From: Kineosporia sp. NBRC 101731
Lineage (GTDB): Bacteria > Actinomycetota > Actinomycetes > Actinomycetales > Kineosporiaceae
Direction: 5' to 3'
Length of the DNA stretch: 64,000 nucleotides
Assembly: GCF_030269305.1 (NCBI RefSeq)
Contig: NZ_BSTC01000011.1
Location: forward strand, 124,001-188,000
Under the pieces are notes generated by a model. The model was not told where the DNA came from. It was given only the letters and a program-made list of their open reading frames with translations, and searched no databases. Position numbers and translations under genes: made by a program. The stretch's first letter is position 1, and each line of letters starts with the position of its first letter. Positions 32,521 through 41,445 of the stretch are shown piece after piece.

Positions 32521-32562
32521 AGGCTGCTGGCTACCGATGCGTAGGGTTCGAGAACCGGTGAA

Positions 32563-33366
32563 CTACTCGATCGGGATCAGGTACTCGAGCTCGTAGCGGT
32601 CTGCGGCTATGACGATGTCGCACGTCTCCACAGGCTTCTCTCCGGCCATGTGTGTCCTCTGGATCACGATGACCCACACGTCCTCCGGGATGGCCAACAG
32701 GCGCCGTTCCTCGGCCGTTGAAGGGCGCGTCTTGATGCCCTCCCAGATCGCGTCGACATGGACGCCTATCAAGTCCATGCGCGCCACAACGCCAGCGCCT
32801 GCACCGGTGCCAACCTCGGGCTCTTCGATGTCCGTGCCGCCGACGAGAGCCACGGGCTCCCAGGACTCGGAAAGCTGTATGGGCTGCCCGTCAGCCACCC
32901 ACCGATACGACGTGTGCATGACGGGGTCGCCAGGGCCTATTCGCAGTCGGTGTGCGATCTGCTCGCTTGCCCGCTCCTGAACTGTCTTCGGCGTGGGGGA
33001 GAACGTGGGCCGTACGCCGGCCGCGGTCGCGTCACGCCACAGCGGCGACGTGAGCCCATCTGGCCGCGGTGCCCGCTTGTAGCGATCCGACCGACGCACG
33101 ATCACGGCTGGCTTCTCGCGGACGAACGTCCCTCGTCCTGGCCTGGTGTCGATGAGGCCTTCGCTGCGAAGGATGTTGAGTGCCAGCCGGACGATCGGCC
33201 GTGGTCGCCCGAACCAGTCTGCGAGGGACTGCTCGGACGGTATGCGTGCCCCCGGCGCGAGCTCGCCATTGGCTATCTGTGCCCGTAGGGCGGTCGCGAT
33301 GACTACGTGCTGAGGGTCGTCTGGGGCCACATCTTCGAAGTTACTGGACGCGGTTCCCGCTGGCAC
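32563..33366 (-). CDS. GntR-family repressor (KorSA-like)
   Basis: 267 aa from the minus GTG at 33366; the open frame runs on to 33483 but upstream residues look non-native. Residues 15-85 hold the GntR wHTH (VIATALRAQIANGELAPGAR, IPSEQSLADWFGRPRPIVRL). The C-terminus is UTRA/HutC-like (HTSYRWVADGQPIQLSESWE, YELEYLIPIE). In pSAM2-type elements a GntR protein represses transfer functions. Divergent from the Xis-like gene with AGTACCGGT repeats between. Confidence 0.85.
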   Translation of the reverse strand: MPAGTASSNFEDVAPDDPQHVVIATALRAQIANGELAPGARIPSEQSLADWFGRPRPIVRLALNILRSEGLIDTRPGRGTFVREKPAVIVRRSDRYKRAPRPDGLTSPLWRDATAAGVRPTFSPTPKTVQERASEQIAHRLRIGPGDPVMHTSYRWVADGQPIQLSESWEPVALVGGTDIEEPEVGTGAGAGVVARMDLIGVHVDAIWEGIKTRPSTAEERRLLAIPEDVWVIVIQRTHMAGEKPVETCDIVIAADRYELEYLIPIE

Positions 33367-33368
33367 TA

Positions 33369-33472
33369 ACCGGTACTGCCCAGTCTTTGAGATCTTCCCC
33401 GTAAATCGTGCTCTCGTATTGACCGGTACTAACCGCAGCGCTAACTTCAATGTCACGCAGTGATCGCACTGC
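33369..33472. promoter_or_regulatory. GntR/Xis divergent control region
   Basis: ACCGGTACT occurs at 33369-33377 and 33422-33430, 53 bp apart. The first overlaps the upstream edge of the repressor start. A palindrome, GCAGTG-ATCG-CACTGC, lies at 33457-33472 before the Xis-like gene. Likely operators of the GntR protein controlling both directions. Confidence 0.55.
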
Positions 33473-33509
33473 ATGCACTGCAAGTGACGACACGAAGGGA
33501 CGGCCGAAC

Positions 33510-33713
33510 GTGACGGAAGACCTCTCCACCACGCAGGTCGCCAGGCAGCACGAGGTCCACCCGACCACCGTCCTGCGCTGGATCGCCTCCGGAGAGCTCG
33601 ACGCCACCTGGGTCGGCCGCCGACTGCGCATCAAGCAAGCCGACGCGGACGCAATGCGCCGCCCGGTCACCCAGCAGCTCACCATCACCGGCTCCACGGG
33701 GGAGACGACATGA
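33510..33713 (+). CDS. excisionase/MerR-type HTH protein
   Basis: 67 aa, CGAAGGGA site. LSTTQVARQHEVHPTTVLRW, IASGELDATWVGRRLRIKQA is the Xis/HTH_17 pattern (wing GRRLRI). Could be an excisionase; no integrase is in the window. First gene of the transfer operon. Confidence 0.8.
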   Translation: MTEDLSTTQVARQHEVHPTTVLRWIASGELDATWVGRRLRIKQADADAMRRPVTQQLTITGSTGETT

Positions 33714-33856
33714 CCCAGGACCAGCAGGCCACCCAGTACGAGTGGCAGGCCCGGCGCACCGCGCAGGCCGAACGCGAACGCCAGCGGCTCCGTGACATGC
33801 GGGAAGTCCGCGAGGCCGCGCACCAGGCCGCCGAAGCCGCAAGGGGGCAGCGATGA
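33710..33856 (+). CDS. short charged helical protein
   Basis: 48 aa, ATGA overlaps at both ends. Almost entirely Gln/Arg/Glu/Ala helix (RRTAQAERERQRLRDMREVR). Unknown. Confidence 0.45.
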   Translation: MTQDQQATQYEWQARRTAQAERERQRLRDMREVREAAHQAAEAARGQR

Positions 33857-34095
33857 GCGACGAGACCCAGACCGCCACCTGGCTCATCGGGCAGGGCGAA
33901 TACAGCGACATGCGCATCCACGGAACCTTCACCGGCACCCAGCACCAGGCCGCCGAACTCGTCGCCGACCTCGAACAGTCCCGCCGCCGCGTCGACTACG
34001 ACGAGACCGTCACCCTCGTCGGGGACGCCTACTGGTACACCGAGACCACCGTCATCGCCAGCGCCGCAGACATTCTCGCGGTCAGCAAGTCGTGA
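33853..34095 (+). CDS. small hypothetical protein
   Basis: 80 aa. TWLIGQGEYSDMRIHGTFTG, HQAAELVADLEQSRR, TVTLVGDAYWYTETTV. Alpha/beta; no motif known. Coupled to both neighbours. Confidence 0.5.
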   Translation: MSDETQTATWLIGQGEYSDMRIHGTFTGTQHQAAELVADLEQSRRRVDYDETVTLVGDAYWYTETTVIASAADILAVSKS

Positions 34096-34259
34096 ACCTC
34101 AACGACCTGCACCCCCTCGCCATCGCCTGCGCTGAAATCCGCCACGAGGCCGAGGTCAGCGACACGACCGGCAGCCGCCAGGCGTGGGACGACGCCGTCA
34201 GCGTTCTCGGCCAAGACATCGCCGCCCGACAGGTCACGGCCGCAAGGGGATGGATCTGA
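34092..34259 (+). CDS. small hypothetical protein
   Basis: 55 aa from GTG. LNDLHPLAIACAEIRHEAEV, then a helical end. 1-nt overlap with the next start. Confidence 0.45.
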   Translation: MNLNDLHPLAIACAEIRHEAEVSDTTGSRQAWDDAVSVLGQDIAARQVTAARGWI

Positions 34260-34510
34260 TGGCCACCTGGACCCCCACCCAGATCACCCCGTACGACGAC
34301 GACACCGCAACGGAGTCCATCGGGATCGGGAACATCGCGATCTGGGGCGCCCGCATCAACGGCGCCGTCCGCGCCTACATCGGCAACGGGCACAGCACCA
34401 CCAGGCACACGACAGCCGCCCTGCGTGACTTCGCCCGGCAGGCCCTCGCTCTCGCCGACGCCATCGACGCCGAAGCCGCCCGCAAGACCCTCACGGAGGC
34501 CGCCACGTGA
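34259..34510 (+). CDS. small hypothetical protein
   Basis: 83 aa from ATG. TATESIGIGNIAIWGARING, AALRDFARQALALADAID. Coupled by GTGA to a proline-rich micro-protein. Confidence 0.5.
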   Translation: MATWTPTQITPYDDDTATESIGIGNIAIWGARINGAVRAYIGNGHSTTRHTTAALRDFARQALALADAIDAEAARKTLTEAAT

Positions 34511-34593
34511 ACCCCTGGATCACACCCGGGAAGAACGTCCGCCCGGCACCACCACCGCCCCCGCCCGCACCGAAGAAAGGCTGGTTCCGATGA
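34507..34593 (+). CDS. proline-rich micro-protein
   Basis: 28 aa between two 4-nt overlaps. It holds an uninterrupted run of Pro with one Ala (PAPPPPPPPAP) and ends KKGWFR. May be a coupling ORF for the membrane protein that follows, or a short anchor. Confidence 0.35.
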   Translation: MNPWITPGKNVRPAPPPPPPAPKKGWFR

Positions 34594-35093
34594 ACGCCGC
34601 GATCGTCTTCCCCGTCATCCTCCTCAGCTGGTTCGTCGGGCATCACGTCGGCGACCACCTCATCCAGACCGACCGGCAGGCCCGCGAAAAGGGCGGTGCA
34701 CACGGACACGGCGCGTGCCTGTCGCACGTCGCGACGCTCACCGTGACCAAGCTCGTGCTCCTCGCGGAAGCGTTCACTGCGCTCGACCTGTGGGGCACAA
34801 CGACCACGTGGGCGCTCCTCGCCGGCGTCGCCCTCGACGCGGTCACCCACTACTGGGCCGACCGCCGCCACACCCTCGCGACATTCTCCGAGCTGACCGC
34901 GAAGGGGAACTTCTACCGCCTCGCCCCGCCGCTGGGTGGCGCGCACCTGATCGATCAGTCCTGGCACCTGGCCTGGCTGTTCGTCGCCGCGCTCATCGCC
35001 GCCACCGGCAGCTTCGCCCTCCTGGCCACCGCAGCAGCAGCTTTCGCCGCCATCGCCGCCACCGTCTACCTCTCCCAGAAGGAGACCGTCTGA
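34590..35093 (+). CDS. DUF3307-like membrane protein
   Basis: 167 aa. HHVGDHLIQTDRQAREKGG, SHVATLTVTKLVLLAEA and DAVTHYWADRRHTL fit the DUF3307 pattern (GDHLLQT...K...H; DxxxHyW). About four membrane segments. Frequent in actinobacterial mobile elements; role unknown. Confidence 0.7.
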   Translation: MNAAIVFPVILLSWFVGHHVGDHLIQTDRQAREKGGAHGHGACLSHVATLTVTKLVLLAEAFTALDLWGTTTTWALLAGVALDAVTHYWADRRHTLATFSELTAKGNFYRLAPPLGGAHLIDQSWHLAWLFVAALIAATGSFALLATAAAAFAAIAATVYLSQKETV

Positions 35094-35368
35094 TGTTCGC
35101 CCGCAACCAGGCCACCGCCGGACGAGAAATGCGCGAAGGTCTCGCCGACATGCCGGAGCCGACGACGGTCACTGTCGAAATCAGCGTCACCCACACCGGC
35201 AGGTTCGGCGCACCGACCAACCGCGTCTCGAAGCAGGAACGTGACTACGTCGACGAGCACCCCGTCACCACGTACCGCCGACTGATCGCCGAGCACCTGC
35301 CCCGCATCGAACAGTCGCTCATCGCAATCCACGGTGACCCTGACGAGGTGCAGAAGGCAGCCGGCTGA
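35093..35368 (+). CDS. hypothetical protein
   Basis: 91 aa, 1-nt overlap. TVTVEISVTHTGRFGAPTNR and YRRLIAEHLPRIEQSLIAIH. Not recognised; coupled at both ends. Confidence 0.5.
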   Translation: MFARNQATAGREMREGLADMPEPTTVTVEISVTHTGRFGAPTNRVSKQERDYVDEHPVTTYRRLIAEHLPRIEQSLIAIHGDPDEVQKAAG

Positions 35369-35583
35369 TGCTCATCACCCGCGAAACCGTCGCCCAGTAC
35401 ATGGGAAGGCGTGACGTCTCGTGGTGGCTGTGCAGGCGCTGCGGGATCGGTGACGCCACACCCCGCCAGTTCCGTTCCCTAGAAGTCGAGCGTGAGCAAG
35501 CCACCAGTCACGAAGTGTCGTGCCCGGGCCGCCTGCTGGCCACGTCGTCAACACACCCGAGTAACCCGGCGGTGCAGCCGTGA
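35368..35583 (+). CDS. small zinc-like protein
   Basis: 71 aa. VSWWLCRRCGIGDATPRQFR with a later C gives a CxxC...C pattern. Unknown role in the transfer operon. Confidence 0.45.
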   Translation: MLITRETVAQYMGRRDVSWWLCRRCGIGDATPRQFRSLEVEREQATSHEVSCPGRLLATSSTHPSNPAVQP

Positions 35584-35798
35584 ACAAGGCCTACGTCGGC
35601 GCCGCGCTCCTGGCCGCGATCCTCCTCGGCCGGCACATGCCCGCCCTGCCCGTGTGGGCGATCATCCCGCTCGGTGTTGTCGGTCTCGCCCTGGTCGTCT
35701 ACATCGTCCGCATGGGTGTCCGGCAGGACCGCGACCGGGCAGAGCACTTCGGCTGGGACCAGGCGGCCGACGAGCAGCCCGAGGAAATCCCCGCGTGA
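35580..35798 (+). CDS. small membrane protein
   Basis: 72 aa. Two hydrophobic segments (AYVGAALLAAILLG; WAIIPLGVVGLALVVYIV) and an acidic tail. Small membrane proteins in this position of conjugative modules are often spread (Spd) functions. Confidence 0.55.
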   Translation: MNKAYVGAALLAAILLGRHMPALPVWAIIPLGVVGLALVVYIVRMGVRQDRDRAEHFGWDQAADEQPEEIPA

Positions 35799-36010
35799 AG
35801 CTCACCCTGGCTCTCTCCCTCTTCATCTGGGCCCAGTCGCTCATCGTCTGGTGGGCCATCACCAAGATCCGGCCCACAAAACCCCTCGACTACGCCAAGC
35901 CCGAACCACCCGAGCAGGACCCGCCCGACGAAGACGACGACCCAGAACCCGAACCCGCCGAACCCGGACCCGACTACGGCACCCAAGCAGATTGGACCCT
36001 CGCCCGATGA
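35795..36010 (+). CDS. small membrane protein with acidic Pro-rich tail
   Basis: 71 aa from GTG. One membrane helix (LALSLFIWAQSLIVWWAI) then a Pro/Asp/Glu tail. Probably inserted in the membrane with a cytoplasmic or outside acidic arm. Confidence 0.5.
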   Translation: MKLTLALSLFIWAQSLIVWWAITKIRPTKPLDYAKPEPPEQDPPDEDDDPEPEPAEPGPDYGTQADWTLAR

Positions 36011-36327
36011 ACGCCACCATCGCCGCCATCGGCGCAGGGATCGCCGTGACCGCCGGAATCCTCGCGGCCACAACAGTGAGCGAACCCGCCGCCGCGGCCC
36101 AAATCATTCAGCCCGCCCAGGCCGCAGCCCCGAACCCGGGCCTTCCCACCACGGTCAAGCCGTGCGTCACGGGCTCGCCCTACCAGGACTGCGTCACCCG
36201 CGCCGAAGCCCGACGGCAGGTCGAAGCCGCCGGATACACGTGGGCCCAGTTCCTCTCGATCAGCACCGACCGGCCCGAGTACGAACAGATCTTCGTCGAC
36301 CTCACCCTCGACGGCCTCGCCGACTGA
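36007..36327 (+). CDS. small secreted protein
   Basis: 106 aa. Signal-like N-terminus (TIAAIGAGIAVTAGILAATT, cleavage near AAA-AQ). The mature part has two cysteines (VKPCVTGSPYQDCVT). Could be a cell-surface factor in mating. Confidence 0.55.
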   Translation: MNATIAAIGAGIAVTAGILAATTVSEPAAAAQIIQPAQAAAPNPGLPTTVKPCVTGSPYQDCVTRAEARRQVEAAGYTWAQFLSISTDRPEYEQIFVDLTLDGLAD

Positions 36328-36346
36328 CCCACCCGAAAGGCACACC

Positions 36347-36802
36347 GTGAGAATCGCAAACAAGGCCGCCGCGCTGGCCCTCACCGCAGGATCCGTCCTG
36401 ACCGCAGCGCCCGCCCACGCCGAAACCACCCAGCACCTCTCCCTGTCCTGCACCAGCGGCGGGACCACCGTCCGCGTTGCCTTCGACTACATGACAAACG
36501 GCTACACGGTCCGCTACTGGAACGCCGCCTGGACCACCACCCCGGAAACCAAGCTCGACCGAATCGACCTCTCCCAGAACCCCTGGGCCGGCAACAGCTC
36601 CTACCAGACGTGGTGGGCCAAGGGCGGCAAGCCCTCCACCCACGACGACGTCAAAGCATCCGGTAGCAAGACCGGATTCATCACCAGCGTTCAGGCCGGC
36701 CACGACGTCCCCGACATCCGCGTCCGCCTGCGCGTGTGGGGCGGCAAAGGCAAGACGACCGGGTCCTGCCGCACCTCCAGGCCGCTGCAGTTCACCTCCT
36801 GA
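36347..36802 (+). CDS. secreted protein
   Basis: 151 aa, GTG start. Signal MRIANKAAALALTAGSVLTA with cleavage at AHA-ET; beta-rich mature domain with two Cys (LSCTSGG...GSCRTSRP), probably disulfide-linked. Unknown family. Confidence 0.6.
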   Translation: MRIANKAAALALTAGSVLTAAPAHAETTQHLSLSCTSGGTTVRVAFDYMTNGYTVRYWNAAWTTTPETKLDRIDLSQNPWAGNSSYQTWWAKGGKPSTHDDVKASGSKTGFITSVQAGHDVPDIRVRLRVWGGKGKTTGSCRTSRPLQFTS

Positions 36803-36815
36803 GCGCCCCCTGAAC

Positions 36816-36852
36816 GCCGTGCCGTCTCTCACCCGCCGAGCGGCGGCACGGC
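36816..36852 (+). terminator. hairpin terminator
   Basis: GCCGTGCCG / CGGCACGGC, perfect 9-bp stem with a 19-nt loop, just after the secreted protein gene. Confidence 0.6.
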
Positions 36853-36889
36853 CCTCACCCTCCAAGCCCTCTGACCGAAAGGACATCCC

Positions 36890-37090
36890 GTGATCACCCC
36901 CGGTGCGGTCGTACTGCTGGCAGTCACTGGCTGGATGCTCTACACCGGCCGGCGCGTCGTCGCGGGCCTCCTCCTCGGCGTCTTCCTCGGCTCCACCGAA
37001 GCCGGCGCCGCACTCATGGAAACCGTCAACACCGTCTCCTCCAGCCTCGCCGACGCCATCGCGAGCATCTACGACTCGATCGTCAAGTGA
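36890..37090 (+). CDS. small membrane protein
   Basis: 66 aa, GAAAGGA site. Membrane helix AVVLLAVTGWMLYTGR..VAGLLLGVFLG, amphipathic C-terminus. GTGA overlap with the large Gly-rich protein. Confidence 0.5.
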   Translation: MITPGAVVLLAVTGWMLYTGRRVVAGLLLGVFLGSTEAGAALMETVNTVSSSLADAIASIYDSIVK

Positions 37091-39156
37091 CGACCGCCGA
37101 AGCGGAAACCACCGCACCCGACTGGGGCACGCCCGAACCCGCGGGCATGCAGCCCGTCCCGCAGACCGAAGATGACGACGGGGTCCTCGACGACATCGAG
37201 GAAATGGTCGCCGACGTCAAGCGCCTCATCATCGCCGGGCCCGTCGCCGCGATCACCGCCCTCGACGCGACCGCGATCACGGGTAGCGCGTCCTGGCTCG
37301 CCGCCGGGCCCGCTGGTCTCGCGATCGCCGGCGGCACCACCGCAGCAACGGCAGCCGTCGGGTACGCGGCACACCGCGCACACCAGAAAGAGAAGGCAGC
37401 CAAGGAAGGCAAGCCCGACCCGAAAGCCGTCACCAGCGCACTCAAGCAGGCCGAGAAGGCACGGACGCAGGCCGAGAAAGCTCGCGCCAAGACCGCCCGC
37501 CAGACCGCCCGCAACCGCGCCACCGGTCTCGGCAACAAGGCTGGCTGGCACGCGACCACCGGCCGCGGCGCACTGTCCGGCCTGTCGATGCCGTCCCGTG
37601 GCGCCCGCAAGGGCCCCGCTGGTTTCTCCCTGCCGAAAGCTGGCGGCGGAAGCCGGGGGAGTGCCGGGACCAGTCGCACCGGAGCAGCAGCGGCAGGCAA
37701 GGGCGCGATGCGGGGCAGCAAGCCGTCCTCGCCGCTGTCCCGTGGCGCCGGTATCGGTGCTGGGAAAACTGGGCCCGGCAAGCCCGGCGCCGGGATCGCG
37801 GGCAATGGTGTCGGTGCCAAGACCGGTTCCCGGTCGGCTGGTCTCGGGATGCCGACGGCGAAGGGCTCGCCCAAGTCAGGTGGGGGCGGATCGTCGAGCC
37901 GTGGCGGTAGCCGCAGCGGCGGATCGGGTCTCCTGTCTCGCCCGGGATCCTCCGGCGGTGGGCTCTTCGGTCGCAAGGCAGGAGCCTCCGGGTCCGGTCG
38001 AGGTGCCGCTGGCAAGGGGCTCTTCGGCGGCGGATCGACGGCCGGCCGATCGGGTGCTGGCGGCAGCAAGGGCGGCGGTCACGCCAAGGGCGCCGGCGGG
38101 TTCGGCACGAAGGCTCGCGGTGGGGGAGCGCACCGCACTGCCCGTGGACCTCTGGGCCGCCTCCGGAACGCAGTCACCGGGCGGAAGAACGCCAGCGGCA
38201 GCAAGACCGGCACCAGCGCAGCCCGAGGCAAGACGGGCGCGAACACTCCAGCGAAGTCTTCTCGTCTCGGCCGCGCGGTTAGTCGGGTCGCCGGACCCAA
38301 GAACGCCGCCCGGCTGGGAAAGGCCGTCGGGGGAGCGAAGCGGGTAGCTGGTGCAGCCAAGCGCGGCTACCAGACCGGCCGGGCCGCCATCCGCGGCGCA
38401 GCATCAGCCCGCGGCAAGAGCCCCATGCAGATCGCTCGCGCAGCAGGTGCCGCCATCGCCCGCCAGCAGGCCAAGCACGGCCAGAAGACGGGCAAGAAGA
38501 TCGGCCGGATCGGGAAGTTCAGGCGCCGCGTCACCCGGACCGCCCTCGCACTCGGCCTCGCTGGGAGCGTCGCCGCCTGGCGGGGCATGCGCACCAGCGG
38601 TGCCTGGATGAAGTGGCTCGCGTTCGCGGCCGTCCTGCGCGCTTTCGGCAAGGAGATCCCCGACAACCCCCGCGTCGCCCGCGACAAGAAAGAAGCCAAA
38701 AAGCGCCGCCAGCAGGAAGAGCTCGACAACCCGCCCGTCCGCGACACCGTCAACCAGGGCCCCGGCCCTGCCCTGAACGAAACCGAAAGGAGCACCGCCG
38801 CGATGAGCGCATTCGCACTCCAGCTCAAGGCGAAGGCCGACGAAATGGTCTCCCTCGCCTCCAGCTACACCCCCGAAGGCATGGTCCAGTGGGGCGAAGA
38901 CATGGCCGGCCTCGAGGAAGTCCTGGCCTCTGTCGCCTCCGTCATCCAGGTCCTCCAGCAGGGCACCGACCAGCTCCCCATCGACCCGGCCGTCCGCAAC
39001 GCCATCGAGCCCGTCATCTCGTGCCAGATGTCCACCGCGTCGACCGCCGGTGAGATCAGGAACGTGTTCGAGATCGTCCACGCCGCCGAGCTCGAGCGCC
39101 TGCGGAACCCGCGGCCGAACGAGGCCATGTGGGACACGGTGAACAACCAGGCATGA
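37087..39156 (+). CDS. large basic Gly/Ser/Ala-rich membrane protein of the transfer module
   Basis: 689 aa. An N-terminal hydrophobic stretch (residues about 50-98), then about 350 residues of low-complexity Lys/Arg/Gly/Ser, a second hydrophobic part near 495-520, and an ordered C-terminus (MSAFALQLKAKADEMVSLAS...). This layout recurs next to TraB-type translocases in Streptomyces elements. The basic region could bind DNA, envelope or the translocase. Its ATGA overlaps the translocase. Confidence 0.6.
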   Translation: MTTAEAETTAPDWGTPEPAGMQPVPQTEDDDGVLDDIEEMVADVKRLIIAGPVAAITALDATAITGSASWLAAGPAGLAIAGGTTAATAAVGYAAHRAHQKEKAAKEGKPDPKAVTSALKQAEKARTQAEKARAKTARQTARNRATGLGNKAGWHATTGRGALSGLSMPSRGARKGPAGFSLPKAGGGSRGSAGTSRTGAAAAGKGAMRGSKPSSPLSRGAGIGAGKTGPGKPGAGIAGNGVGAKTGSRSAGLGMPTAKGSPKSGGGGSSSRGGSRSGGSGLLSRPGSSGGGLFGRKAGASGSGRGAAGKGLFGGGSTAGRSGAGGSKGGGHAKGAGGFGTKARGGGAHRTARGPLGRLRNAVTGRKNASGSKTGTSAARGKTGANTPAKSSRLGRAVSRVAGPKNAARLGKAVGGAKRVAGAAKRGYQTGRAAIRGAASARGKSPMQIARAAGAAIARQQAKHGQKTGKKIGRIGKFRRRVTRTALALGLAGSVAAWRGMRTSGAWMKWLAFAAVLRAFGKEIPDNPRVARDKKEAKKRRQQEELDNPPVRDTVNQGPGPALNETERSTAAMSAFALQLKAKADEMVSLASSYTPEGMVQWGEDMAGLEEVLASVASVIQVLQQGTDQLPIDPAVRNAIEPVISCQMSTASTAGEIRNVFEIVHAAELERLRNPRPNEAMWDTVNNQA

Positions 39157-41348
39157 GTACCGCGACCGAGACCCGCACCCCGGGCGCGGCCACCGTGCCG
39201 CGCCCGGCCAAGGGCAAGAAGGAAGAAGCGCCGGCGCCCAAGCGGGTCGAGGTCGACTGGACCACGTGGCGGCACGGCCCGATCGCCGCCCCGGTCAACG
39301 CAGGCGGTGCGCTGGCCGCAGCTGCTCTCATCGGGCGAATCACCGAAGTGGCTCCCGCGTGCGGGATTGGCGTCGGTCTGGCCGCCGCGGTCGGCGTGAC
39401 CGTCCGTGCCGCGATGCGCGACATCAGCCCCGCCGGTCTCGCCGCACGCGCCACCTGCTGGACCGCCGCCGGTGGCTGGCTCACCTGGGCCCTGGCCGGC
39501 GCACCCTGGCCGACCGCCGTCGGCACGCTCATCGCCGGGACCATCGGCGCGGCCCTCGCAGCGCCCGAGTTCGCCGACCACGAGACCCGGGTGAAGGCCC
39601 GCGAGAAGCAGGCCCAGGACGAGGCCGTCATCACCGAGGCCAAGATCGCTGCGAACAAGGCCCTCGCTGATTTCGGCGCCGAGTGGGATGCCCGCATCGC
39701 CCGCGTCTGCAAGGTCCAGGGACTCAAGATCGTCGGCGTTCAGCACTGGCCGTCCGGTGTCGGATACGACCTCGAGGCGCGCCTGCCGTCCGGTGGCGTG
39801 ACCCGCCAGCAGCTCGACCAGTACCTGCCCGGCCTCGCGACCGACGTGCCCCTACCCAACGGGTGCGGCATCGAGATCGAACCCGGCAAGGACCGCGGTC
39901 ACATCATTTTCAAGGTCTCGACGGTCGACACGACTGCCGAAGCGATCCCGTTCCCCGACGACTACTCACCCATCAGCCTCAACGACCTCCTCGCGGTCGG
40001 CATGCACAAGGGCGGCGCCCTCGCCCTCATCGACCTCCTCAACAGCAGGGCGTTCATCGCCGGCCAGATCGGGTCCGGGAAAACGAACCTGCTGCAGGTC
40101 ATCAACGCGATGATCGCCCGCTGCACGGACGCGCTGAACTGGCACATCGACCTCAACGGTTCCGGCATGAGTTCGCCGTGGCTCCTGCCGTGGCTCGACG
40201 GCGAAATGGACACACCCCCCATCGACTGGGTCGCGCCCACCGTCGACGAAGCCGTCCGCATGATCCACGCGGCCATCCGCATCGCGAAAGCCCGCAAGCA
40301 GGCCTACAAGCGGCTCATGCGCAAGCTCAACGTCGACAAGCTCACCATCAGCCCGGAGATCCCCGGCATCGTCATCACCCTCGACGAAGGCGCCGAAGCG
40401 ACCGCAGCGAACCGCGGCGACAACCGCCTCGCGACCGGCCTCGAATCGCTCATCACGATCAGCCGCGCCGCGCGCCTCGCGATCGTCCTGTCCAGCGTCC
40501 GCGGCACCAGCGACCTCGTGCCCGCAGCGATCCAGGCCCAGGCCGGAACGAAGATCGCCATGCGTCCCTCCGACGCAGCCGAAGCCGCGTACGTCCTCGG
40601 CTGGGACTGCCAGAAGCTCATCGACGAAGCAGCCACCCCCGGGTCCGGTCTCATCCGGCAGCCCGGCGCCCCCATGCGATCCCTCGTCGCCTACCGGCTG
40701 GAGCCGGACCAGATCGAGGCCATCTCCAAAGCCACCATCGCCCGCCGACCCACCCTCGACGCTCCCTCCGCCCAAGCGGCCGGGGACGACTACACCAACC
40801 GCTGGGCCCGCTTCGGCGCCTGGCTCCAAACCCAAGGAGAAGAAGCACCGATGCCACCCACACCCCGCACCCCGAACGACCCCGCCCCGAGCCAGCCGAC
40901 CAAGCTGCCCGAGCTCGACGACAAGTACAAGGGCCCGGGTGGCATGGCCCGTGCCCAGCAGGACATGAACGACGCCCTCGAGAAGGCGAAGGAACGGGCC
41001 CGCGAAGTCCAGGCCGAACGCGACCGCGCCGCCAACGAGCCGCAGATCGAGAACAGGCCCGCCGCCGGCGTGGACCCCACGTTCGAAGAGATCATCGCCA
41101 AGTCCTGGACCGCGAACGAGCCCGAACTCGAGCAGCCAGCTCCGCCCAGCAGCGACCGCAGCGAACACATCCGCCGCATCCTCAAGCGGGCCGGCGCCGA
41201 GGGCATGCACTGGAAGGCGATCGTCGCCGACCTCGGGAAGGTCGGCATCACCACATCGAAGGCGACCGTGTACCGCGACTTCGATGCCATGGACGACGTG
41301 ATGCGCGTCCGTGACGGCGTCTACGCGATCAAGCCGGACCCTGCCTGA
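39153..41348 (+). CDS. FtsK/SpoIIIE-type conjugative DNA translocase (TraB/TraSA-like)
   Basis: 731 aa. Two or three membrane segments at residues about 48-140, P-loop FIAGQIGSGKTN near 300-312, Walker B IVITLDEGAEA near 405, and a winged helix at about 665-725 (IRRILKRAGAEGMHWKAIVA, KATVYRDFDAM). This plan matches actinobacterial TraB proteins that pump double-stranded DNA between hyphae and read clt repeats with a C-terminal wHTH. A repeat array follows within 100 nt of its stop. Confidence 0.85.
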   Translation: MSTATETRTPGAATVPRPAKGKKEEAPAPKRVEVDWTTWRHGPIAAPVNAGGALAAAALIGRITEVAPACGIGVGLAAAVGVTVRAAMRDISPAGLAARATCWTAAGGWLTWALAGAPWPTAVGTLIAGTIGAALAAPEFADHETRVKAREKQAQDEAVITEAKIAANKALADFGAEWDARIARVCKVQGLKIVGVQHWPSGVGYDLEARLPSGGVTRQQLDQYLPGLATDVPLPNGCGIEIEPGKDRGHIIFKVSTVDTTAEAIPFPDDYSPISLNDLLAVGMHKGGALALIDLLNSRAFIAGQIGSGKTNLLQVINAMIARCTDALNWHIDLNGSGMSSPWLLPWLDGEMDTPPIDWVAPTVDEAVRMIHAAIRIAKARKQAYKRLMRKLNVDKLTISPEIPGIVITLDEGAEATAANRGDNRLATGLESLITISRAARLAIVLSSVRGTSDLVPAAIQAQAGTKIAMRPSDAAEAAYVLGWDCQKLIDEAATPGSGLIRQPGAPMRSLVAYRLEPDQIEAISKATIARRPTLDAPSAQAAGDDYTNRWARFGAWLQTQGEEAPMPPTPRTPNDPAPSQPTKLPELDDKYKGPGGMARAQQDMNDALEKAKERAREVQAERDRAANEPQIENRPAAGVDPTFEEIIAKSWTANEPELEQPAPPSSDRSEHIRRILKRAGAEGMHWKAIVADLGKVGITTSKATVYRDFDAMDDVMRVRDGVYAIKPDPA

Positions 41349-41445
41349 CAGTCGCTGACACCGCCAGGCGTCTCACACTGTCACAGTCAGCGCCACCGGG
41401 GGGTGGCATCCACTGTCACCGCACAGCCACCCCCCTCTGACCTGC

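Noticed and set aside
32521-32562. tRNA-like GGTTCGAGAACC
   Set aside because: Only a T-arm-like match; no acceptor, D or anticodon stems around it. No tRNA was found elsewhere in the window.
33510-33713. Integrase and att site next to the Xis-like gene
   Set aside because: No tyrosine or serine recombinase frame is present nearby or elsewhere in the window, and no att-like direct repeat was recognised.
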